Positions 28,308 through 38,190 are shown, counted from the first letter of the stretch. The stretch: 64,000 nucleotides of DNA from Metabacillus sp. FJAT-52054 (GCF_037201815.1 NZ_CP147407.1:1240001-1304000); one strand, 5' to 3'. The notes: a model not told the origin generated them from the letters alone. Numbers and translations are program-made.

Positions 28308-29996
28308 GTGAAAAATTCTAAATTTTCACTTCTAGTAGTACTTACTTTAGTCCTGAGTTTGTTCTTGACTGCTTGCTACGGCGGCAATAAAGAAGGAGCA
28401 ACAACCAAGCCAAATGATGGCGGTAATGGAGAAAAAGCAGAAACACCAGCTGTACCACAAGAACTTAAAGTTTTTGAAAGTGCTGAGCTTCCATCCATGG
28501 ACAGCGTTATGGCTGAGGATGCAGCGAGCTTCGAAATCATCAATAATGTTAACGAAGGACTTTACCGCTTGGATAAAGACCAAAAGGCAATCCCTGCTGT
28601 TGCTAGTGAAGATCCAGCTGAAAGCGAAGATAAACTAACTTATACTATTAAACTTAAGGATAATGCTAAATGGACAAACGGCGAGCCTGTAACAGCAAAC
28701 GATTTCGTTTTTGCATGGCAGCGCGCGTTAGATCCTAAAACAGCTTCTCCTTACGGCCCATACATGATGATCGGCAAAATTGCCAATGCTGACAAGGTTT
28801 ATGACCAATCTGCTAAACCTGAAGAGCTTGGTGTTAAAGCAATCGACGATCATACTCTTGAAGTCAAATTAGTAAAACCAATTACTTATTTCAAAGAATT
28901 GATGGCATTCCCATCCTTCTACCCGCAAAACAAGAAGTTTGTTGAAGAAAAAGGCGCTAAATTTGGAACAAATGCAGAAAACCTAGTATTTAACGGACCT
29001 TTCAAAATGACTGATTGGGGCGGCCCTCAAGCAACTTCTTGGAAGCTTGAGAAAAATGCAGATTACTGGGATGCTGCGAATGTAAAACTAGAAAATATCC
29101 AATTCAACGTTTCTAAAGACCCTCAAGCATCAGTAAATGCTTTTGAATCTGGTCAAGTAGATAAAACTCCTAAACTTGCAACTGCTGCAATCATCTCTCA
29201 ATACGAGGGTGATGATCAAATGCAAAGATTCCTTGAGCCATCTGTATGGTGGATCAAGATGAACCAAAAGAACCCGGCTCTTAAAAACCAAAACATCCGC
29301 CGCGCAATTGCACTTGCAGTTGACAGAAAAGCGCTTGTTGACGATGTATTACAAAACGGTTCAATCGTTGCTGACGGTATCGTTCCGAAAGAATTTGCAG
29401 CTGATGATTCTGGAAAAGACTTCCGTGAAACAGGCAAGTATCTTGAAACAAACAAAGAAGAAGCGAAAAAACTTTGGGCACAAGGCTTAAAAGAGCTTGG
29501 CCAATCAAAACTATCCCTTGGATATTTGAGCCAGGATACTGAAACAGCTAAACTTGAAGCTTCTTTCGTGAAAGAGCAGTTAGAAACAACACTTGAAGGT
29601 TTGGCAGTTGAAGTTAAGAGTGTACCTTTCAAAATTAAATTGGATCTTGAAGACAAAATGGATTACGACCTATTGAATGGCGGTTGGGGACCTGACTACC
29701 AAAATCCAATGACTTATATGGATCTTTGGATCACTGACGGAGCTCAAAACAAAATGGGTTATTCTAATCCGAAATTCGATGATCTTATCAAACAAGCTGA
29801 TAAAGAGACTGACCTGAATAAGCAATTCGAAATCTTCACTCAAGCAGAAAAAGTTCTTCTTGAAGAGGATGTAGCACTTTCTCCACTTTACCAGCGTTCT
29901 GTGAACGTTCTTATAAAAGCTAAAGTTAAAGGTCTTGTTCATCACAACATCGGTGGCGAGTACAGCTACCAATGGGTAACAATCGAAGGCGAATAA
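28308..29996 (+). CDS. oppA: Oligopeptide ABC transporter substrate-binding lipoprotein
   Basis: A 562-residue SBP_bac_5 family peptide-binding protein. The lipoprotein signal ends LFLTAC, and a Gly/Lys-rich linker leads to the binding domain. Conserved segments include NDFVFAWQRALDPKT and NQNIRRAIALAVDRKALV. The start is GTG 28308, preceded by AAAGGGGG. OppA captures peptides outside the membrane for OppBC-DF, which in Bacillus also imports signalling peptides for sporulation and competence. Confidence 0.93.
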   Translation: MKNSKFSLLVVLTLVLSLFLTACYGGNKEGATTKPNDGGNGEKAETPAVPQELKVFESAELPSMDSVMAEDAASFEIINNVNEGLYRLDKDQKAIPAVASEDPAESEDKLTYTIKLKDNAKWTNGEPVTANDFVFAWQRALDPKTASPYGPYMMIGKIANADKVYDQSAKPEELGVKAIDDHTLEVKLVKPITYFKELMAFPSFYPQNKKFVEEKGAKFGTNAENLVFNGPFKMTDWGGPQATSWKLEKNADYWDAANVKLENIQFNVSKDPQASVNAFESGQVDKTPKLATAAIISQYEGDDQMQRFLEPSVWWIKMNQKNPALKNQNIRRAIALAVDRKALVDDVLQNGSIVADGIVPKEFAADDSGKDFRETGKYLETNKEEAKKLWAQGLKELGQSKLSLGYLSQDTETAKLEASFVKEQLETTLEGLAVEVKSVPFKIKLDLEDKMDYDLLNGGWGPDYQNPMTYMDLWITDGAQNKMGYSNPKFDDLIKQADKETDLNKQFEIFTQAEKVLLEEDVALSPLYQRSVNVLIKAKVKGLVHHNIGGEYSYQWVTIEGE

Positions 29997-30037
29997 GTTA
30001 ATTAAATAGCAAAAACTATTTTTCTATGAACAGTAGA

Positions 30038-30065
30038 AGAGAGTATAGAAATATACTCTCTTTTT
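30038..30065 (+). terminator. Intercistronic terminator-like hairpin between oppA and oppB
   Basis: Perfect stem GAGAGTATA / TATACTCTC with a GAAA loop and five T residues. Partial termination here would give more OppA than membrane components. Confidence 0.75.
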
Positions 30066-30125
30066 ACCTATCGTTAAATTGTCGAAATTTATTGAATAAT
30101 GCATTAATTAGGAGGTGTCTGCATC

Positions 30126-31058
30126 ATGACAAAATACATCTTGCAACGTATTGTTTATATGATTATCACATTGTTCATTGTAATATCTGCAACCTTTTTC
30201 CTCATGAAATTAATCCCTGGAAGTCCGTTTAACTCTGCAGAAAAACTATCGGAGGAACAGCTTCATATTATGAATGAAAAATATGGGTTGAACGATCCCG
30301 TGCCTGTACAATATGCGAGGTATATGGGCGGAATGCTGAAAGGCGACTTGGGTACATCCTTCCAATTTAATAACACTCCAGTAACCACTATCATTTCCGC
30401 AGGAATTGGTCCCTCTGCCACTCTTGGTTTGCAGGCCATGTTTTTTGGAACCATTATTGGTATTTTTCTAGGGGTAATCGCAGCTCTTAAACAAAACACA
30501 TGGATCGATTACGGATCTACATTCTTTGCGGTTGTCGGTAAGTCTATACCATCTTTTGTTTTTGCTGCATTGCTTCAATACTATATTGCACGTGAGCTTG
30601 GCTGGTTTCCGGTTATGCTATGGAACGGACCGGAGTACAGCGTTTTGCCGACTATTGCCCTTGCCATGTTCCCAATTTCAATTGCCGCACGTTTTATGCG
30701 AACTGAGATGATTGATGTATTAAATTCAGATTATATTACATTAGCTAAAGCCAAAGGTGCCAGCAGTTTTCAAATTTCTGTGAAGCACGCCCTTAGGAAC
30801 GCACTTATTCCAGTTGTTACGGTACTTGCACCGTTAGCTGTCGGATTAATGACTGGTTCACTTGTTATTGAGAAAATATTTGGTATTCCTGGAATTGGAG
30901 AGGCATTCGTAAGATCCATCATGATGAATGATTATTCGGTAATTATGGGAACTTCCATTCTTTTCGCAACATTGTTTGTAGTTGTCATTTTATTAGTGGA
31001 TATTTTATATGGATTAATTGATCCGCGTATCCGTGTTAGTGGGGGGAGCAGCAAATGA
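30126..31058 (+). CDS. oppB: Oligopeptide ABC transporter permease OppB
   Basis: A 310-residue binding-protein-dependent permease with six predicted helices. The N-terminus ends in the typical LIPGSPFN, and the EAA loop reads YITLAKAKGASSFQISVKHALRNA, which contacts the ATPases. GGAGGTG lies upstream of the ATG. Its stop codon overlaps the oppC start. Confidence 0.93.
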   Translation: MTKYILQRIVYMIITLFIVISATFFLMKLIPGSPFNSAEKLSEEQLHIMNEKYGLNDPVPVQYARYMGGMLKGDLGTSFQFNNTPVTTIISAGIGPSATLGLQAMFFGTIIGIFLGVIAALKQNTWIDYGSTFFAVVGKSIPSFVFAALLQYYIARELGWFPVMLWNGPEYSVLPTIALAMFPISIAARFMRTEMIDVLNSDYITLAKAKGASSFQISVKHALRNALIPVVTVLAPLAVGLMTGSLVIEKIFGIPGIGEAFVRSIMMNDYSVIMGTSILFATLFVVVILLVDILYGLIDPRIRVSGGSSK

Positions 31059-32086
31059 TAAACACTGAGAAGAGATCACAGGACTTGTTCCTACCTGCCC
31101 CGCTTGATTCTTCAAAAAGCGAACGAATTGAAAAACCAAGTTTGAACTATTGGCAGGATAGCTGGCTGCGTATTAAAAAAAACAAGGCCGCAATTGTTAG
31201 CTTAGTTGTCCTGTTCTTAATAATAATCATGGCATTTGCGGGTCCTTTTATGACTCCTCACAGTGCACGTGAACAAAATACGAAACATGCAAATCTGCCT
31301 CCGCGTATTCAAGGAATCGAAAATGTAAGCTGGCTTCCATTTGATGGGCAACTTAAGAAGAAAGATGGCACAGTTATTAATGCTTATCAGACTGAGACCC
31401 GTCAAGTTAAAGAGTATTACTGGTTCGGAACAGACCAGCTTGGTCGTGACATCTTCGCCCGCATCTGGAAAGGGACTCAAATTTCTCTTTTAATTGCCTT
31501 TGTTGCATCATTGATTGATTTACTGGTTGGAGTGGCGTACGGTGCGATTTCCGGTTATGTTGGGGGAAGAGTAGACGGCTTTATGCAGAGGATTATTGAA
31601 ATCCTTGTGGGGATCCCAAATCTAGTTGTGGTAATTCTAATGATTTTGATCCTAAAGCCTGGTATCATTCCTATCATCATTGCTTTAACTATTACAGGAT
31701 GGACAACAATGGCTCGTGTAGTAAGGGCTTCCGTATTAAGAATGAAAAACCAGGAATTTGTGCTTGCCTCCAGAACATTGGGAGCTTCCAATGCAAAGAT
31801 TATTTTCCGTCATATGCTTCCAAACATGTTTGGGGTTATGATCATTAATACAATGTTCAGTATTCCGAATGCCATTTTCTTTGAAGCCTTCTTGAGCTTT
31901 ATTGGATTGGGTCTGCAGGATCCAAATGCATCACTTGGAACGCTTGTAAATGATGGATTCAGAAGTATGATCTTATTCCCATACCAAATGTTTATTCCGG
32001 CAATTATGATTGCCATACTAATGGTAGCATTCAACTTGATTGCAGATGGATTGCGTGATGCGCTTGATCCAAAAATGCGCGACTAA
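31055..32086 (+). CDS. oppC: Oligopeptide ABC transporter permease OppC
   Basis: A 343-residue permease with an extended soluble N-terminus, a first helix near residue 50, and five more after residue 135. The signature WFGTDQLGRDIFARIWKGTQ and the EAA loop FVLASRTLGASNAKIIFRHMLPN identify OppC/DppC. The ATG overlaps the oppB stop (ATGA). Confidence 0.93.
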   Translation: MINTEKRSQDLFLPAPLDSSKSERIEKPSLNYWQDSWLRIKKNKAAIVSLVVLFLIIIMAFAGPFMTPHSAREQNTKHANLPPRIQGIENVSWLPFDGQLKKKDGTVINAYQTETRQVKEYYWFGTDQLGRDIFARIWKGTQISLLIAFVASLIDLLVGVAYGAISGYVGGRVDGFMQRIIEILVGIPNLVVVILMILILKPGIIPIIIALTITGWTTMARVVRASVLRMKNQEFVLASRTLGASNAKIIFRHMLPNMFGVMIINTMFSIPNAIFFEAFLSFIGLGLQDPNASLGTLVNDGFRSMILFPYQMFIPAIMIAILMVAFNLIADGLRDALDPKMRD

Positions 32087-32101
32087 GGCAGGTGTCCAAT
32101 A

Positions 32102-33145
32102 ATGGAAAAAGTATTAGAAGTTAAAGACCTTGAAATCTCCTTCCATACGTTTGGCGGGGAAGTTCAAGCCATTCGTAATGTGAGTTTTGATTTATATAAA
32201 GGGGAAACTCTTGCAATTGTAGGAGAATCCGGTTCCGGAAAATCAGTAACAACTAAATCTATTATGAGACTGCTTCCTGAAAGCAACTCTGAAATTAAGA
32301 ATGGCAGCATTATTTTTGAAGGTAAGGATTTAACGAAGCTGAAAGATAAACAAATGCAAAAAATCCGCGGAAAAGATATCTCGATGATTTTCCAGGATCC
32401 AATGACTTCTTTAAATCCGACTATGACAGTCGGAAAGCAAATCATGGAACCGATTATCCGCCACCAAAATTTAAGCCGGGGAGAAGCTAAACGCCGTGCG
32501 ATTGACCTGCTGAAACTGGTAGGAATCCCAATGCCGGAAGAACGCTTTAAGCAGTACCCTCACCAATTTTCCGGCGGTATGAGACAGCGTGTAGTGATTG
32601 CGATCGCGCTCGCGTGCAATCCAAAGGTTTTGATTGCCGATGAACCTACAACTGCTTTGGATGTTACGATTCAGGCGCAAATACTTGATTTGATGAAAGA
32701 ACTACAGAAGAAGATTGACACATCTATCATTTTTATTACTCATGATTTGGGTGTTGTTGCCAACGTTGCAGACCGTGTAGCTGTTATGTACGGCGGAAAA
32801 ATCGTAGAATACGGTACAGCCGACGAAATTTTCTATAACCCTAAGCATCCTTATACATGGGGCCTTATCAGTTCAATGCCGGATCTAGATTCGAAGGAAG
32901 ACGAACTGTTCTCTATTCCTGGAACACCTCCTGACTTGCTTGCACCGCCGAAGGGGGATGCATTCGCTGCCCGTAATCCATTTGCCTTGAAAATTGATTT
33001 GGAAGAGCAGCCGCCTTTCTTTAAAATTTCAAATTCTCATTATGTTGCCTCCTGGCTCTATCATGAAAATGCACCGAAAGTTGAACCGCCTGAAGCGGTC
33101 AAAAAGAGAATGCGTCAGTTCCCTGAATTGAAGGAGGGAAAATAA
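32102..33145 (+). CDS. oppD: Oligopeptide ABC transporter ATPase OppD
   Basis: A 347-residue ATPase with Walker A GESGSGKS, signature QFSGGMRQR, Walker [13 protein letters not shown] and the oligopeptide-type C-terminal extension with the [20 protein letters not shown] motif. The usual Cys residues of an OppD Fe-S site are not seen in that extension. It works as a heterodimer with OppF. Confidence 0.93.
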   Translation: MEKVLEVKDLEISFHTFGGEVQAIRNVSFDLYKGETLAIVGESGSGKSVTTKSIMRLLPESNSEIKNGSIIFEGKDLTKLKDKQMQKIRGKDISMIFQDPMTSLNPTMTVGKQIMEPIIRHQNLSRGEAKRRAIDLLKLVGIPMPEERFKQYPHQFSGGMRQRVVIAIALACNPKVLIADEPTTALDVTIQAQILDLMKELQKKIDTSIIFITHDLGVVANVADRVAVMYGGKIVEYGTADEIFYNPKHPYTWGLISSMPDLDSKEDELFSIPGTPPDLLAPPKGDAFAARNPFALKIDLEEQPPFFKISNSHYVASWLYHENAPKVEPPEAVKKRMRQFPELKEGK

Positions 33146-33146
33146 G

Positions 33147-34091
33147 ATGGCAAAAGAAAAATTGCTTGAAGTAAAAAATCTAAAACAATACTTTAATAAA
33201 GGAAAATCCAATGAAGTCAGAGCAGTAGATAACGTGACTTTTGATATTTTCAGAGGGGAAACCCTAGGCCTTGTTGGAGAATCCGGTTGCGGAAAGTCCA
33301 CAACAGGCCGTACGATCATTCGCCTGTATGATGCTACAGGCGGGGAAGTGTTATTTGATGGTGAGAATGTTCACGGGAGAAAGAGTAAATCCGATCTGAA
33401 GAAATTCAACCGAAAAATGCAGATGATATTTCAGGATCCGTATGCTTCGTTAAACCCAAGACTTAAAATCTCTGAAATCATTGCAGAAGGCATTGATATT
33501 CACGGGCTTGCTAAAACATCTAAAGAACGAATGGACCGTGTGGTTGAGCTTCTGGAAACGGTAGGTTTGAATCGTGAGCATGCAAACCGTTATCCGCATG
33601 AATTCAGCGGCGGACAGCGTCAGCGGATTGGGATTGCACGCGCTCTAGCAGTGGAACCGGAATTCATTATCGCTGATGAGCCAATTTCCGCATTGGATGT
33701 ATCCATTCAAGCTCAGGTTGTAAATCTGCTGAAAAAGCTTCAAAAGGAAAAAGGATTAACGTTTTTATTCATCGCTCATGATTTATCCATGGTGAAATAT
33801 ATCAGTGACCGTATTGGGGTTATGTATTATGGTAAATTAGTAGAGCTTGCCGATGCAGATGAGCTTTATAAAAATCCGATTCACCCTTATACTCAATCCC
33901 TTCTATCTGCAATTCCTCTTCCCGATCCTGATTACGAGCGCACGCGTGTAAGAAGGGCATATGAGCCTTCTAAACACAAATTGCAGCCCGGAGAAGAAAT
34001 GGAGCTTCGTGAAGTAAAACCAGGACACTTCGTCATGTGTTCAAATGAAGAGTTCGTTCAATATCAAAAACAATATGCTGCTACTGTTTAA
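33147..34091 (+). CDS. oppF: Oligopeptide ABC transporter ATPase OppF
   Basis: A 314-residue ATPase with Walker A GESGCGKS, signature EFSGGQRQR and Walker [13 protein letters not shown]. The C-terminal segment contains [10 protein letters not shown] in the usual place. It begins one base after the oppD stop and is the last gene of the operon, which ends in a strong terminator. Confidence 0.93.
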   Translation: MAKEKLLEVKNLKQYFNKGKSNEVRAVDNVTFDIFRGETLGLVGESGCGKSTTGRTIIRLYDATGGEVLFDGENVHGRKSKSDLKKFNRKMQMIFQDPYASLNPRLKISEIIAEGIDIHGLAKTSKERMDRVVELLETVGLNREHANRYPHEFSGGQRQRIGIARALAVEPEFIIADEPISALDVSIQAQVVNLLKKLQKEKGLTFLFIAHDLSMVKYISDRIGVMYYGKLVELADADELYKNPIHPYTQSLLSAIPLPDPDYERTRVRRAYEPSKHKLQPGEEMELREVKPGHFVMCSNEEFVQYQKQYAATV

Positions 34092-34101
34092 TTGAAAAAA
34101 A

Positions 34102-34135
34102 CGCACGGACCTGGATGGGTCTGTGCATTTTTTTA
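34102..34135 (+). terminator. Terminator of the opp operon
   Basis: Hairpin GCACGGACC / GGGTCTGTGC followed by seven T residues. Confidence 0.82.
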
Positions 34136-34298
34136 TACTGTACAGGTATCAAGGCATTGAGAATAGCAAATTTCAGCCTATTACTAGGCGGATTGGCTCG
34201 TTTTTTATTTATCCATAATGTGCGGTATATCCTCTATCAACCTCTGAAAAACTTCCCTATACTTTTACATAGAGTGTTTATTAAGGAGGAACCGGATT

Positions 34299-35510
34299 TT
34301 GAAAAGATCGGATAAAAAGAAAATTACTGTTCTTGCTGTCTTGTTGTCCTTGGCAGGAACCGCATTCGCAGATCAGCCTGCTCAAGCAGCAGCCAATGGC
34401 TCTTCCCTTGCACTGAATGAGGTCATCATTCCAGAAAAGAAATTGCCCGATAACATGCCGAGATTTGTTTATGATTCTGGCTTCAAATTTGATTATCCCG
34501 ATGCGGTAAGAGGCGTGTACGTCACTGGGACATCCGCCGGCGGAGAAAAAATGGATTCCCTCATAAAACTGATGGACGATACCGAATTGAATAGCATGGT
34601 GATTGATGTTAAAGACGATTCCGGTAATTTTACGTTTCATCCAGATAAGAAATCTCCGTTCTACAGCATTAGCAAAGCTTACATAAAGGATCCAAAGGCT
34701 ATGATGAAAAAGCTTGAGAATCATAAGATTTATCCGATCGGCCGCATTGTGGTGTTTAAAGACAATGTCCTGGCAGATAAAAAGCCCGAGTGGTCCTATA
34801 AGAAAGACGGACAGGTTTGGCAGAATGGTACAGGAGCTAAATTTGTGAACCCATTTGTAAAAGAAGTCTGGGATTACAATGTACAGGCAGCGATTGAAGC
34901 AGCAGAAATGGGTTTTAAAGAAATCCAGTTCGATTATGTCCGCTTCCCAGAGGGTTTTGAAACGAAGGATAAAGAACTCTCCTACAGTGAGGGAGACTAC
35001 GAAAAGGACAGCCGTGACAACACTCAGAAACGGGTACAGGCTGTAACCGATTTCACGGAATATGCACGTGAGAAGCTGAAGCCGTACGGTGTGAAAGTGT
35101 CAGTTGATATTTTCGGCTATTCTGCAACATTGCCAGAAGCGCCGGGCATTGGACAGAACTTCTCAAAAATTTCGGATAATGTCGATGTCATTTCCTCTAT
35201 GATTTATCCAAGTCACTGGGGCTCATATTTCGGCATTGAGAAACCGGATACGGAGCCATATAAGCTGGTTAAGGAATACGCAAAGCTTGAGAATGAGAAG
35301 CTTGGCGACCTGAAGACAAGACCGATTTCCCGTCCTTGGCTGCAGGATTTCACGGCTTCCTATTTAGGGAAGGGCAACTACTTGAAATATGGAAAATTTG
35401 AAGTAGAAGCACAAATAAAAGCATTAAATGAGGAAGGGATTAATGAATTTCTTCTATGGAATGCAAGCAACCGGTATACGGAAGACGTCGATTACACCCC
35501 GCTTAAATAA
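34299..35510 (+). CDS. Secreted putative glycoside hydrolase (DUF4015, COG1306)
   Basis: The start is TTG 34299 with AAGGAGG upstream, giving 403 residues. A signal peptide is visible (basic KRSDKKK, hydrophobic core, AFADQPAQAA cleavage region). The mature part matches DUF4015 TIM-barrel proteins: RGVYVTG, the DVKDDSGNFTF strand, QFDYVRFPEGF, VSVDIFGYS, MIYPSHW and FLLWNASN. Acidic residues at strand ends suggest glycosidase catalysis on a surface or wall polysaccharide, which is inference. It lies between the opp operon and the glycan-like island. Confidence 0.75.
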   Translation: MKRSDKKKITVLAVLLSLAGTAFADQPAQAAANGSSLALNEVIIPEKKLPDNMPRFVYDSGFKFDYPDAVRGVYVTGTSAGGEKMDSLIKLMDDTELNSMVIDVKDDSGNFTFHPDKKSPFYSISKAYIKDPKAMMKKLENHKIYPIGRIVVFKDNVLADKKPEWSYKKDGQVWQNGTGAKFVNPFVKEVWDYNVQAAIEAAEMGFKEIQFDYVRFPEGFETKDKELSYSEGDYEKDSRDNTQKRVQAVTDFTEYAREKLKPYGVKVSVDIFGYSATLPEAPGIGQNFSKISDNVDVISSMIYPSHWGSYFGIEKPDTEPYKLVKEYAKLENEKLGDLKTRPISRPWLQDFTASYLGKGNYLKYGKFEVEAQIKALNEEGINEFLLWNASNRYTEDVDYTPLK

Positions 35511-35517
35511 GAACATG

Positions 35518-35680
35518 GAAGAGGCTGGGACATAACTAAAATTGTTTTATTTTAAGCCGAGTATCTCTTTTGAAAAAAGCATGAAAAATAATAAAACCGA
35601 ACTATTACGAAGCTCTGTACCGAAGTTTCAAATAATAGTCCGGTTTTTTTATTAGCCGGAAACCTTTTGTCCCATTCTCT
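35518..35680. repeat. TGGGACA-bounded intergenic repeat carrying a strong terminator
   Basis: The left end reads GAGGCTGGGACATAAC and the right end TTTTGTCCCATTCTC, giving inverted TGGGACA/TGTCCCA termini about 160 nt apart. GAGGCTGGGACATAA ends are common in Firmicutes intergenic DNA. An internal hairpin at 35593-35650 is the terminator of the preceding gene. Confidence 0.7.
35593..35650. terminator. Strong hairpin terminator inside the TGGGACA repeat
   Basis: Arms AAAACCGAACTATTA and TAATAGTCCGGTTTT form a 14-bp stem with one mismatch and a 24-nt loop, followed by a T run. Confidence 0.72.
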
Positions 35681-35685
35681 TTTGT

Positions 35686-36927
35686 TCAGATAGGATCTGT
35701 ATTATATCCCGCAAAGATATTCTGAAATCCAGTTCGAGTATCTGTCCAGACTCCGATGTATCCTCCTGCAGGAACCGATGCAATGTCTATATAATCCCCG
35801 ATTAACGGAACAGGAGTTGGGCTAGTTCCGTTAGGGTTGAAGGAAGTGGACGTGATTCTCTGGTTCACAAACGTCTCTCCTCCGTCATTGGATCGTGCGG
35901 TAAAGACATCCAGGTTGAATCCATCCAACTGATTGCTGTAATAAATGATGTTAATCGTGCCAACCAAAGGGTCAACATCAATAGCTGGGAAAAAGTTTTG
36001 GGAACCCGGGATGGCATTTGTTACACTTTTTGGTGCACTCCATGTCAATCCTTCATCTGTTGATTTTGAGAGGAAAACATCCGAATAACCCTGTCGAAAA
36101 TCCTGCCATACAGCATAAACGCTCCCATTGTTAATTCCTACTGAATTATCGGTTCCTAAATTGGCGAATGTCAGTACCCTGAAAGCGTATCCTGGAACAG
36201 GCAAAACGGTGGGAACTGGTACAACATCGGATACAATCACCGTAGGTTCAAAGGTTGCGCCTCCATCAAGAGATCTTCTGATGTCAAATTGAGAAATGGG
36301 GTCGGTTGTTATCCATCCGGCATATACATTCCCTGTAAAACCAACGGTCACCTCAGGCCTTTCCACTTGTTCGGCTTCGTCAGAGAGAAGCACAGGAGTT
36401 TGAAACGTATTGCCGCCGTCGATTGAACGATTGAAAAAGGCGACTGATCCTCCAATATTTTGTACGTTAAACTGATGATTATAGGTAACGTAAATGTTGC
36501 CTAAATATGGACTGGACTGTGAGTTGTCCGCTGTTATATTGGTTTCGTCATTATTAATATACGTACCATAACCAGGTCCGACAACCACTGGATCCGAAAA
36601 TGTCACTCCATTATCCGTTGATTTATAAACAAGTGTGGTACCGCTCTCTGCACCAGGAAATGCATGGGCAGAAACGACAAAGGTCGCTGGAAAAACGTAA
36701 GCAACCATCGCTGCCTCCGCTCCTGTAAATGGAGCTGGAAGAGGAAGAATCGAATTGGACCAGTTTGCGCCTCCGTCCACTGAACGGTAAAGCCCTGTTC
36801 TCGGAAGACCGGTTGAGTTATCGGTTGCGACTGCAACCATAAAATTTGTACTTAAAAGATTAACCGCGATACTGGGTTCGAATTTGGGCAGGCCATCTGG
36901 GGTAACCTGAAAATTAAATATTGGCAA
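35686..36927 (-). CDS. Asp-box (BNR) beta-propeller protein, sialidase-fold
   Basis: I choose the TTG start at 36927 because AAGGAGGAG is ideally placed; this gives 413 residues with no signal peptide. Six Asp-box motifs occur at regular spacing: SVDGGANW, STDNGVTF, SIDGGNTF, SLDGGATF, STDEGLTW and SNDGGETF, the mark of a six-bladed sialidase/BNR propeller. The Arg triad of true sialidases is not evident, so it may be a glycan-binding or structural protein. A longer frame reaches an ATG at 37044 but lacks an RBS. It is divergent from two small beta-rich genes. Confidence 0.72.
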   Translation of the reverse strand: MPIFNFQVTPDGLPKFEPSIAVNLLSTNFMVAVATDNSTGLPRTGLYRSVDGGANWSNSILPLPAPFTGAEAAMVAYVFPATFVVSAHAFPGAESGTTLVYKSTDNGVTFSDPVVVGPGYGTYINNDETNITADNSQSSPYLGNIYVTYNHQFNVQNIGGSVAFFNRSIDGGNTFQTPVLLSDEAEQVERPEVTVGFTGNVYAGWITTDPISQFDIRRSLDGGATFEPTVIVSDVVPVPTVLPVPGYAFRVLTFANLGTDNSVGINNGSVYAVWQDFRQGYSDVFLSKSTDEGLTWSAPKSVTNAIPGSQNFFPAIDVDPLVGTINIIYYSNQLDGFNLDVFTARSNDGGETFVNQRITSTSFNPNGTSPTPVPLIGDYIDIASVPAGGYIGVWTDTRTGFQNIFAGYNTDPI

Positions 36928-37090
36928 GTATGTCTCCTCCTTAACTATCTCTTGATCAATTCTATGTTGGGAAACGGAACAAGGATTGGACAGGTTCACC
37001 AACTTACATAAAAAGGATGAGGATATCAGCAAATATACAGTCACTTTTGCTCTCTAATAATAAACTATAGCAATCCCATGAAAGGAGTAG

Positions 37091-37519
37091 ATTCATATCG
37101 CTAGACTAGTAGATGCTCAAACTTCTCAAAACGCGAGCTATGCCAATTCCATTGGGGTGCTGGTAACCGGAATTCCACAGCTGACAGGCCAGTTAACCCT
37201 GGATTTAAGCAGTGCGGGAGCAAACAGCCGAGTCACCTTTGAAGGGACCGTTTCCTTGCAGCTTCCTTTGCTTCCTGTTACCGCCCAGGCTACGGCAACC
37301 ATTGTAAGAGGAACTTCCCCCTCGGATTTGGCTGTTTATTCTGCTGCACAGACCCTTGATTTAAACATTATAGGGCCTCAAGTTATATCATTCAGCGGAT
37401 CAGATTTCAATGTACCAGCAGGAGGACCTGTATCGTACACGATGTTTCTCAGTGTAACTGGGCTTGGAGCAACCCGGGTTGGCCCTGAAAGTTTTAATGC
37501 TGTTGCTTACACAGATTAA
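37091..37519 (+). CDS. Small beta-rich protein of unknown function; start codon is not ATG
   Basis: The frame opens after a TAG at 37088 and ends at 37519, about 142 residues. AAAGGAG at 37081-37087 lies upstream of ATT (37091) and ATC (37097), the ATC at ideal spacing, followed by ARLVDAQTSQNASYANSIG. No ATG, GTG or TTG is near that site; the first standard start is GTG 37157 without an RBS, which would remove conserved-looking sequence. The protein is rich in Thr, Ser, Val and Gly in alternating beta patterns, with no Cys or signal peptide. It could be a spore- or surface-layer protein. Confidence 0.5.
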   Translation: MHIARLVDAQTSQNASYANSIGVLVTGIPQLTGQLTLDLSSAGANSRVTFEGTVSLQLPLLPVTAQATATIVRGTSPSDLAVYSAAQTLDLNIIGPQVISFSGSDFNVPAGGPVSYTMFLSVTGLGATRVGPESFNAVAYTD

Positions 37520-37540
37520 GAATAAAAAGGGGAATGAAAA

Positions 37541-37909
37541 ATGAACTATTTTACAGGGGTTATTACGAATACACGCGTAACGGGTACGGCAGCTTCAACC
37601 GTAGTTGTAAATACTAGAAACCTTAGTTTAGTGGATGATGCGACCATTGTCGTTGAACTTCGCTATACGCTTGAATCGCCTATTATGACTCCGCTCTATG
37701 TAAATGGTTACGTTGTGCCGGCTGGTACAGTTGATATTCGAGAGTTTTCTATTCCTGGAGTATTTGCATATGAACTGCAAATCAGTGTAATCAGTCCATC
37801 TGAAGAAGAAACAATTTTGACAGTATTCGGACTGGATGAATCCGGGAATCTTGTGCAAAATCAAAGAATTCTCCAGTCGGAATTTACGGTTCTGCCTGCT
37901 GTTCTGTAA
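37541..37909 (+). CDS. Small beta-rich protein of unknown function (122 aa)
   Basis: The ATG follows AAAGGGG and lies 21 nt after the preceding gene, so the two form an operon. The sequence (MNYFTGVITNTRVTGTAAS and later VELRYTLESPIMTPLYVNG) is beta-rich, with no Cys, signal peptide or membrane segment. It resembles short Bacillus proteins found next to exosporium or glycan genes, but I cannot name the family. Confidence 0.65.
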   Translation: MNYFTGVITNTRVTGTAASTVVVNTRNLSLVDDATIVVELRYTLESPIMTPLYVNGYVVPAGTVDIREFSIPGVFAYELQISVISPSEEETILTVFGLDESGNLVQNQRILQSEFTVLPAVL

Positions 37910-38139
37910 AAAAGGGAATTCCAGTTATTTACTTTAAATTAACAGGTGTTTTCAATAGCTTGGTTGCATAAAATAGGAAATGGTTATGGCTGATTCAGCA
38001 GGTAAACGGAATCTTTGTTCCCAGTGCATGCGGAATATAGCCTGTCCTGCTGTTCCCGCAGAACTCTTGCGTCTTTCACTTCAATCCTAATGATTTAGCT
38101 AATAATTCTACTAGAGATTTGAAACACATAAAACACCCT

Positions 38140-38190
38140 ATCAGGCTGCCTGGACTCTAAATTCAATCAGGGTCAGGCAGCCTGATTTTG
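38140..38190 (+). terminator. Hairpin terminator downstream of the beta-rich gene pair
   Basis: A perfect 13-bp stem ATCAGGCTGCCTG / CAGGCAGCCTGAT is followed by TTTT, about 230 nt after the 37541-37909 gene. Confidence 0.65.
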
